Translations under genes and position numbers: made by a program
DNA from: Boothiomyces macroporosus
Lineage: Eukaryota; Chytridiomycota; Chytridiomycetes; Rhizophydiales; Terramycetaceae
DNA length: 64,000 bases
Assembly: GCA_027604185.1 (NCBI GenBank)
Contig: JADGKB010000024.1
Coordinates: 82,602-146,601 of the forward strand
Direction of reading: 5' to 3'
The notes under the pieces: model-generated
The model's input: only the letters and a program-made list of their open reading frames with translations
The model's database searches: none
What the model was told of the DNA's origin: nothing
Shown: one piece after another, positions 57,806-64,000 of the stretch
Layout: the number at the start of each line of letters is the position of its first letter
How positions within the stretch are numbered: position 1 is the first letter of the stretch

Positions 57806-59915
57806 ATGCCTGAAAGCGAAACCTTTGCATTCCAAGCTGAGATCTCTCAGGTAAGCATATTCTTTAACGCAGCTCATGTCCCTCATTATTAATACTTTCT
57901 ACAGCAACAAGGAAATCTTTTTGAGAGAACTGATCTCCAATGCTTCTGATGCTTGCGACAAGATCCGTTACGAGTCCTTGACTGATCCATCAAAGCTGGA
58001 TGCCGAAAAGGAGCTGTTCATCAGAATTGTTCCAGATAAGGAAAACAAAGTATTGGAAATCCGCGATTCTGGTATCGGTATGACCAAGGCGGACCTTGTA
58101 AACAACCTGGGTACTATTGCCAAGTCTGGAACCAGATCCTTCATGGAGGCCCTATCCAGCGGTGCCGATATCTCCATGATTGGTCAATTCGGTGTTGGTT
58201 TCTACTCTGCCTACCTGGTTGCCGACAAGGTGGAAGTCATTACCAAGCACAACGACGACGAGCAATACGTTTGGGAATCTGCTGCTGGAGGCTCCTTCAC
58301 CATCACCAGAGACACCAAGTATCCACCGCTTGGCCGTGGTACGTTGATGCGCTTGCACATGAAGGAAGACCAACTTGAATACCTCGAAGAAAAGAAGATC
58401 AAGGAAATCGTCAAGAAGCACTCTGAGTTCATTGGCTATCCTATCCAGCTCGTAGTCGAAAAGGAAGTCGAAAAGGACGTCGAGGTCGAAGAAGAAGCCA
58501 AAGAGGGCGAAGATGCCGACAAGCCAAAGATTGAGGAAATCACCGACGAAGAAAAGCCAAAGACCAAGAAGGTCAAGGAAATCACCAAGGAAACCGAAGA
58601 GCTGAACAAGACTAAGCCGCTCTGGACCAGAAACCCAGAAGATATCACCAAGGAGGAATACGCTTCATTCTACAAGGCTCTGTCTAACGACTGGGAAGAC
58701 CACTTGGCTGTCAAGCACTTTTCTGTTGAAGGCCAGTTAGAGTTCAGGGCTCTTCTCTTTATCCCAAGCAGAGCTCCATTCGACCAATTCGAACAAAAGA
58801 AGAAGCGCAACAACATCAAACTTTACGTCCGCCGTGTGTTCATCATGGACGACTGTGAAGACCTCATCCCAGAGTGGCTTTCGTTTGTCAAGGGTATTGT
58901 CGACTCTGAAGACCTGCCACTGAACATTTCTCGTGAAGTCTTGCAGCAAAACAAGATCTTGAAGGTCATCAGAAAGAACTTGGTCAAGAAGTGCATCGAA
59001 ATGTTCTTTGAAATCGCCGAGGACAAGGAGCAATTCAAAAAGTTCTACGAAGCCTTCTCCAAGAACATCAAGCTTGGCATCCACGAAGACTCGTCCAACA
59101 GAGCCAAGCTCGCAGAGTTGCTCCGCTACCACTCTACCAAGTCTGGCGAAGAAATGACCTCCCTCAAGGACTATGTCACCCGCATGCCAGAAAAGCAAAA
59201 GGACATCTACTACATCACCGGTGAGTCCAAGCTCTCTGTTGAAACCGCTCCGTTCTTGGAAAGACTCAAGAAGAAGGGCTTTGAAGTCTTGTACTTGGTC
59301 GACCCAATCGACGAGTACTCTATCCAGCAATTGAAGGAGTTTGACGGAAAGAAGCTCGTCTCTGTCACCAAGGAAGGCCTCGAATTGGAAGAAGACGAAG
59401 AAGAAAAGAAAAAGTTTGAAGAGCTCAAGACCCAGTACGAACCGCTCTGCACCCAAATCAAGGAGATCTTGGGCGACAAAGTCGAAAAGGTTGTCTTGTC
59501 CAACAGAATCGTCAACTCCCCTTGCGTGCTGGTCACTGGACAGTACGGCTGGTCCGCAAACATGGAAAGAATCATGAAGGCACAAGCCCTCCGCGACTCT
59601 TCAATGTCTGCTTACATGGCTTCCAAGAAGACTTTGGAATTGAACCCAGAAAACGCTATTGTTGCTTCCCTCAAAGCCAAAGCTGATGCAGACAAGAACG
59701 ACAAGACCGTCAAGGACCTTACCTTCTTGCTCTACGAAACTGCTCTATTGTCTTCTGGATTTGCTCTCGATGACCCATCTACCTTTGCAAACCGTATCCA
59801 CCGTATGATCAAATTAGGTTTGAGCATCGATGAAGACGAAACCGTGGAAGTTGTGGATGACCTCCCACCACTTGAAGACGTTGCTGTTGAATCTCAAATG
59901 GAAGAAGTTGATTAA
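57806..59915 (+). CDS. HSP90: HSP90 cytosolic chaperone, copy B
   Basis: 695 aa with one 22-nt intron (57851-57872) at the same codon and of the same sequence as in copy A. The protein differs from copy A only at the N-terminus (MPESETF), by one Glu fewer in the charged linker (ITDEEKPK) and in the last 25 residues ([20 protein letters not shown]). The C-terminal MEEVD is kept. The TATA box and unrelated 5' flank suggest that it is regulated differently from copy A, perhaps as the stress-inducible gene; this is inference. Confidence 0.98.
57818..59840 (+). repeat. HSP90 inverted repeat, arm B (2023 bp)
   Basis: Nearly identical to 9777-11802 on the other strand, including the intron and almost all synonymous sites (one visible synonymous change is in the codons for TKYPPLG). 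The arms are separated by about 46 kb. Confidence 0.9.
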
Positions 59916-59946
59916 GTAGTTTTTATTTTGCGATAATAAAAGTATA

Positions 59947-61284
59947 TTAGTTTACTTTAAGCCCTGATTGTAGTATTCTCTTGAAAATAGCTAGTATTTT
60001 TTTAGTTTTAGAAAACAAGATTGGGGCCTTGTTTTTGATTGAGAATACCGAATCTGAATCGCTCTCATTTTGATCAGATATTTTAGCTGCTATTGGTCTA
60101 TAGCTACTTTTCCCTCCATGACTAGTTATCTCGTCATCAAACTGAACCCTGATACTTGCTGAATCTCTCCTAGACCCTGTATCCGAGCAACAGCTATTCC
60201 GTCTGTTATCAACCAACACCGAAATACGCTTATTTATAGATTCCTTCTTTGATTGCTTCTCAACTTTAGGTTTATGAATATCGTGTCTAAAAACTGTTGG
60301 TATCCTTCTATGTTTGTGAACAGGCTCAGTTGTACAAGAATCTGGTACCGCGTCTTTTATCTTGGTATCGTATTCCTCTGGTGAAATGTTAGATTCCGGT
60401 ATGCTCGACAGTCCTTCGTAATTTACATAGAGGAAGCCTTTCGTTTTACCGTTCCGATGCAAACTACTGGTTTTTACTGTATCTGTCATTAACAGGTGTC
60501 GGTAACGAATATTACAGAGTGCGAATGTATCTCGCTCATAAAGACTGCCGTATGTTTCATTACATACCGGTAGTAATGCCAAATTGTAAGACTTTTCCAA
60601 TATTTTTTTCAGAATAAAGTCGAGATATGGTTTATCCTAGTATCAGGACATATTACCATTGCCAAGGATGCTAGTACCAAGTATCGCAAACAATTAGATA
60701 CCGCAAACCTGGATTCGCGTATAGACAATGCCAATATTGCAGCTGAATTCATTCCAAGTTTTATTTCCCTGGTACAGAAATCCAGATACTCTTTCACAGT
60801 GATAACGATATTTTTTAAATCATCCAATGTGCTTTTATAAACTACATTAAATAAATTTACCTTGTCTATTAATTTTATCTTTATATCTACTCTGGAGGTT
60901 TTCGAATACCCACAAAATGGCTTGGAGTTGCTCCAATAATACCGCGCAGGAGTCCATTATAAAAGCGGATTCCATCGGCTTGTTGTTTCTCTTTAGTTCC
61001 TTCATTAGAATACTGCAATTTGTTTGTAAGCATGCATCCATATCATTAAATGTTTCCCAAACTCTTTCCAGGTGATGCTCTAAATCCATATCTTCTACAT
61101 GAATGTCGAAAAATAATATTGCGACAGAGTAGCTTGTTTTCCAAACACTGTGGATGTTGAAGCAAGAGTTGTGCCATATCTCGCCGTTATAGAATATTGG
61201 TTGTGAAATAGAATGTTTGCATCCCTTGCATAGATAGTCCTCCCTCGTAATGGTAGTCGGTTGTTGGTCATCAGAAAAGGACAT
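59947..61284 (-). CDS. Protein with N-terminal half-LIM zinc motif, function unknown
   Basis: 432 aa with two introns (19 and 20 nt). Residues 20-45 read YLCKGCKHSISQPIFYNGEI followed by WHNSCF, a C-x2-C...H-x2-C zinc site like the first finger of a LIM domain; the second finger is absent. Residues 45-220 are predicted helical (HHLERVWETFNDMDACLQTN, MDSCAVLLEQLQAILWVFEN, FCTREIKLGMNSAAILALSI). The C-terminal 200 residues are polar with RRDS and RRNS patches, likely kinase sites. I do not recognise a named family. LIM-containing Rho regulators or a fungal-type adaptor are possible relatives. Confidence 0.65.
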
Positions 61285-61676
61285 TTGAAGTTTGTTTTTT
61301 ATCGAAAGTTTAAGCAGTTACGTAAATCGCGTCCGCAAAGTCGGAGTTGTTTTTAGTCACTCATAGGGGAGTGGTGAATCATTAGGATGGCTATCATTAT
61401 TGAATAAGCGCCATTTAAGTATGGATGCTGGAATAATTGCTGTGTATAAGTAATAATTGATCCAGATGTATTCTCTGCTTGATTTGGGTTATTGCCAAGG
61501 CAGCTCACTCCACTTTGTTGTGTCATTCCGTAGAAGAGACTCTCTCGTAACATTCATAATAATATCTCCATCCAATTCTGTTAATCACTGTAGATTGCTT
61601 ATACTAATGTTTTTAGGTACTTGTATCAATAAATTGTCCCGTTAGAAATATCATGATAGACTGATGAGGTGTTTAT
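61285..61676. other. Intergenic region
   Basis: About 390 bp between two minus-strand genes. Open frames of 62-66 codons on both strands show no motif; nothing else seen. Confidence 0.4.
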
Positions 61677-63710
61677 TTAAAACTTTGGTCTTAATCGAAG
61701 ACTCCAATACATGAGAAACCCGGTAAACAGTGTGGAATTCAATACAGCAACCGTGTCTTGCACTCCAGCGGATTGGTCAAGTGTGGAAGCAGTTGTCCAT
61801 CCCAATACGATCAATCCAAGTTGTGATACTCTAAGGGCAGATTTTGCCCCAAGAGGTAGTCGGCGGGCAATAGCTTGAGTAAATGAACATGTGGAAATAT
61901 GTATTCCTAATATTGTCGGAAAAGCAAAAATGCACGCTGCAACACCAGTGGCTAATGCGGAAGCTTTTGGCCAGTTTGACAACTTTTCTTCTAACGCATA
62001 CTTCATTCCACTATAACCCAATTGAACAAACGATCCTCCCAAAACAAACGCTAGCAATGAACGGTGTATAATTGCACGTTCGTGCCACTTTCTTTTTCTG
62101 AAAACACCAGCTGGAGAAAAAAGATAATAATCAGTTTGCTTTGGACCCAAACTTTTGATAGAAATGCCAGCATATTTTTGGGCTATCTTTTCCTTTTTGT
62201 CTTCCTTCTTTGGTCCTGCTTCGAACAAGAAAGACACATTGTTTTGTTGCATAACTTGCTCTACAGGATAGTACTTGTTCCCTTTACTGTCAATAAGATG
62301 CTGTTTATCTATGCTTGCCCTCAATTTAATCTCTGGAGCAAAAACTTTCCAGAGAATTGACGTATAGTGGGACTCCATTCCTCTGGTAACACTATAACAA
62401 CCAGCATATTGTTTCAAGTTGAATTTAGAAGTATCTTTGATCAAATTAGGCTTTTTAACAAATAAATCTTGTTGTTGTGGTGAAAAAGATTTAAATATTC
62501 CTTCCATAATAGAATCTCCAATTTCTCGTATCCCTTTTGCAATACCAGCATTAGTGGAAACGAATATTCCCATTTTGAACTGAGGAATCAATATTTCATC
62601 AGTCAAAAACCCAGGAAGACCACCACCATGTCCAAGTACCTCTAAATTCCCATATTCCATTTTTGATTCGGCACGTAGCCCACAATTAAATGCAGATTGA
62701 GATAAACTAAAGGGAGAAAACTGCTTGTCAATCATGTAATGAATCGTATTTGGAAGCAATATCTGTTTGCCTTGATAATAACCGCGATTCAGCAACATTA
62801 TCATCCACTTGTTCATATCAGGACAGGTCAAAACTGAGCTTCCTGGAGCGTAAACTATGGTGTTGCAATTTTCTTTGTCTGGAAGTGGTTGCACTTTAGT
62901 AGTTCCATCCTTTTTCTTGATGTGTTTATGAGGTTTGGCTAAAACTATTTTTGCAGGGTCGCTGTCAGGAAGTAAGCTCTTTTGATGAATAGCATCCTTT
63001 TCATAGCTAGGACATGCAGTAGAACCATTCATTGCCATTGGGTTGAAAATTGTCTCTCTGAGGGCATCAGGATATGACTTTCTAGCCAGCAACTCCAACA
63101 AGTAGCCAATAATGACATAACCAGAGTTGGAGTAGGAATGCACTACATTTGGAGGATAGACTCTAACAGAACAAGAGTCATCAATCAAATGCATCCTATT
63201 GAATAGTCGCGGATCTAGTTTGAACCTGGACAAGTCTTCTCCAATATCTGCAAACATGTTTACGTAACTGTCTTCCAAGCCAGCAGTATGCGTTAAAAGG
63301 TTCCACACTGTAACAGGTTCATGAAACCCTCTGTCATCAAGCCGGAATCGAATAGAGAACTCTGGCGACAACTCTTCCAATTCAGCAAGTACATCATTCA
63401 AATCTCTAGTTTTCAATTCATCAAATGGCCGTCCTTGTAATTCCCAGTTTTGTAGAAATGCTGCAGCACACAATTGCTTTCCAGTAGACGCGATAGAGTA
63501 CGCAGTGTTGATTTCTGAATTCAAGATTTTGTTTTCGATATCAGCGTATCCGTATGCTTTGGAGAATATCGTCTGTTCATTATGCACCACAGATACAATC
63601 CAGCCTGCATTCGCATCGTATTCGTTAATCACCTTTTCAGCTGCTTCTTGGATTTTGGCTTTCAATTCCTGTCCATCGTAAATTAATTTGGGTGAAAACT
63701 CGTTTTCCAT
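61677..63710 (-). CDS. LACTB-like serine hydrolase (class C beta-lactamase fold) with C-terminal membrane helices
   Basis: 677 aa, intronless, unusual for a gene this long here. The beta-lactamase/transpeptidase fold shows the nucleophile motif S-x-x-K in YSIASTGKQLCAAAFL, the second motif Y-x-N in HSYSNSGYVIIGYLLELLAR and, in place of KTG, HGGG in GHGGGLPGFLTDEI. After residue 390 comes a beta-rich domain of unknown type. The last 130 residues hold three to four hydrophobic segments (LLAFVLGGSFVQLGYSGM, ALATGVAACIFAFPTILGI), so the enzyme is membrane-bound. Similar architectures are common in bacteria; eukaryotic LACTB acts in mitochondria. Substrate and location are unknown. The lack of introns could mean transfer from bacteria. 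Confidence 0.85.
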   Translation of the reverse strand: MENEFSPKLIYDGQELKAKIQEAAEKVINEYDANAGWIVSVVHNEQTIFSKAYGYADIENKILNSEINTAYSIASTGKQLCAAAFLQNWELQGRPFDELKTRDLNDVLAELEELSPEFSIRFRLDDRGFHEPVTVWNLLTHTAGLEDSYVNMFADIGEDLSRFKLDPRLFNRMHLIDDSCSVRVYPPNVVHSYSNSGYVIIGYLLELLARKSYPDALRETIFNPMAMNGSTACPSYEKDAIHQKSLLPDSDPAKIVLAKPHKHIKKKDGTTKVQPLPDKENCNTIVYAPGSSVLTCPDMNKWMIMLLNRGYYQGKQILLPNTIHYMIDKQFSPFSLSQSAFNCGLRAESKMEYGNLEVLGHGGGLPGFLTDEILIPQFKMGIFVSTNAGIAKGIREIGDSIMEGIFKSFSPQQQDLFVKKPNLIKDTSKFNLKQYAGCYSVTRGMESHYTSILWKVFAPEIKLRASIDKQHLIDSKGNKYYPVEQVMQQNNVSFLFEAGPKKEDKKEKIAQKYAGISIKSLGPKQTDYYLFSPAGVFRKRKWHERAIIHRSLLAFVLGGSFVQLGYSGMKYALEEKLSNWPKASALATGVAACIFAFPTILGIHISTCSFTQAIARRLPLGAKSALRVSQLGLIVLGWTTASTLDQSAGVQDTVAVLNSTLFTGFLMYWSLRLRPKF

Positions 63711-64000
63711 CTTGCATTCTTTTTCACCAAAGCGCAGCTTATATACACTGCTTCTCGGTGCTTTTTCGCAGCTTGAAAATTGTTGGATGAATGTTCACGA
63801 TGGCTTTCTGCGGGCTACCAACAAACTATGAACAGTAGAATTCAGCATTAACTTATCTTTGGATAGATTTAGTATCAAGTACAGTGTAAGGGCCTTGATT
63901 GTGGATTATTGGTTTCTGAGTCACCAACGGAAAAAGGTCGGGTTCAACACCCGGTGTTTTCCCTAACCTTAACTTCACACAAACTGCCAACCCAGCCATA
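63711..64000. other. Right-end noncoding flank
   Basis: About 290 bp upstream of the LACTB-like gene. It contains a hairpin at 63938-63954 with a TTCAACA loop resembling a tRNA T-arm, but no full cloverleaf can be folded around it. Confidence 0.4.

Noticed and set aside
63901..63965. tRNA-like T-arm hairpin (stem 63938-63942 / 63950-63954, loop TTCAACA)
   Set aside because: No anticodon stem-loop with T33, no D-arm and no matching acceptor stem can be placed at the required distances, even allowing a short intron.

Overview
This is nuclear DNA from a eukaryote with a compact genome: about 36 genes in 64 kb on both strands, often less than 200 bp apart. The gene content points to a flagellated organism on or near the fungal lineage (a zoosporic early-diverging fungus, rozellid or aphelid). 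This is inference from content, not a phylogeny. Fungal-type features are a Hal4/Hal5/Npr1-type kinase, a Sak1/Tos3-type kinase, an OPT oligopeptide transporter and Ser/Thr-rich secreted or GPI-anchored surface proteins. Flagellar features are a TTLL1-like tubulin polyglutamylase and a SPATA4-type CH-domain protein. Two traits lost from many fungi, a RING1/RNF2-type Polycomb E3 with a RAWUL domain and the ciliary genes, argue against Dikarya.

The dominant feature is the intron system. I reconstructed roughly 110 introns by joining reading frames so that conserved family motifs are restored. Almost all are only 19-24 nt, begin with GT, carry a TAAC/TAAT-like branch motif about 5-7 nt from the end, and stop in AG. 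When they are removed, every spliced model with a complete start and stop comes out as a whole number of codons. The exceptional locus is a coiled-coil gene at 42258-44330 (minus). There, one intron position holds a 269-nt stack of about 12-13 complete minimal introns placed head to tail (43958-44226), with AG|GT at nearly every junction. The same gene has a 45-nt intron that splits into a 24-nt inner and a 21-nt outer intron. This is the best candidate for an undescribed system: long introns built only as concatenated or nested minimal introns.

Layout. 1-12.7 kb: Npr/Hal-type kinase (+), cystathionine gamma-lyase-type enzyme (-), Sec24 (+), a degenerate aldo/keto reductase (-), an RRM protein (+), a CH-domain flagellar protein (+), HSP90 copy A (-), RING1-like protein (-). 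13-25 kb: GluRS fused to an EMAPII tRNA-binding domain, OPT transporter, DUF1275 membrane protein, a secreted proline-rich protein, TBP, TTLL1 (all +) and a probable ciliary protein (-). 25-35 kb: condensin subunit H (+), Fcp1 CTD phosphatase, Gaa1/GPAA1, Sak1-like kinase (all -), then a secreted repeat protein (+). 35-46 kb: RalGPS-like RasGEF-PH protein (-), mitochondrial-looking UPF1-type helicase (+), two GPI-anchor-like surface proteins (+), the intron-array coiled-coil gene (-), poly(A) polymerase (+). 46-64 kb: DED1/DDX3 helicase, Dus3, a coiled-coil protein (all +), ankyrin-coiled-coil-RasGEF (-), Pep12/STX7-like syntaxin (-), HSP90 copy B (+), a half-LIM protein (-) and an intronless LACTB-like serine hydrolase (-).

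The two HSP90 genes form a nearly identical 2.02-kb inverted repeat 46 kb apart, with unrelated flanks and diverged termini, as expected of ongoing gene conversion. Most genes are housekeeping: secretion (Sec24, Gaa1, syntaxin), transcription and RNA processing (TBP, Fcp1, poly(A) polymerase), translation and tRNA (GluRS, Dus3, Ded1), chromosome structure (condensin H) and Ras/Ral signalling. There is no operon logic. No convincing tRNA, rRNA, CRISPR or transposon is seen.
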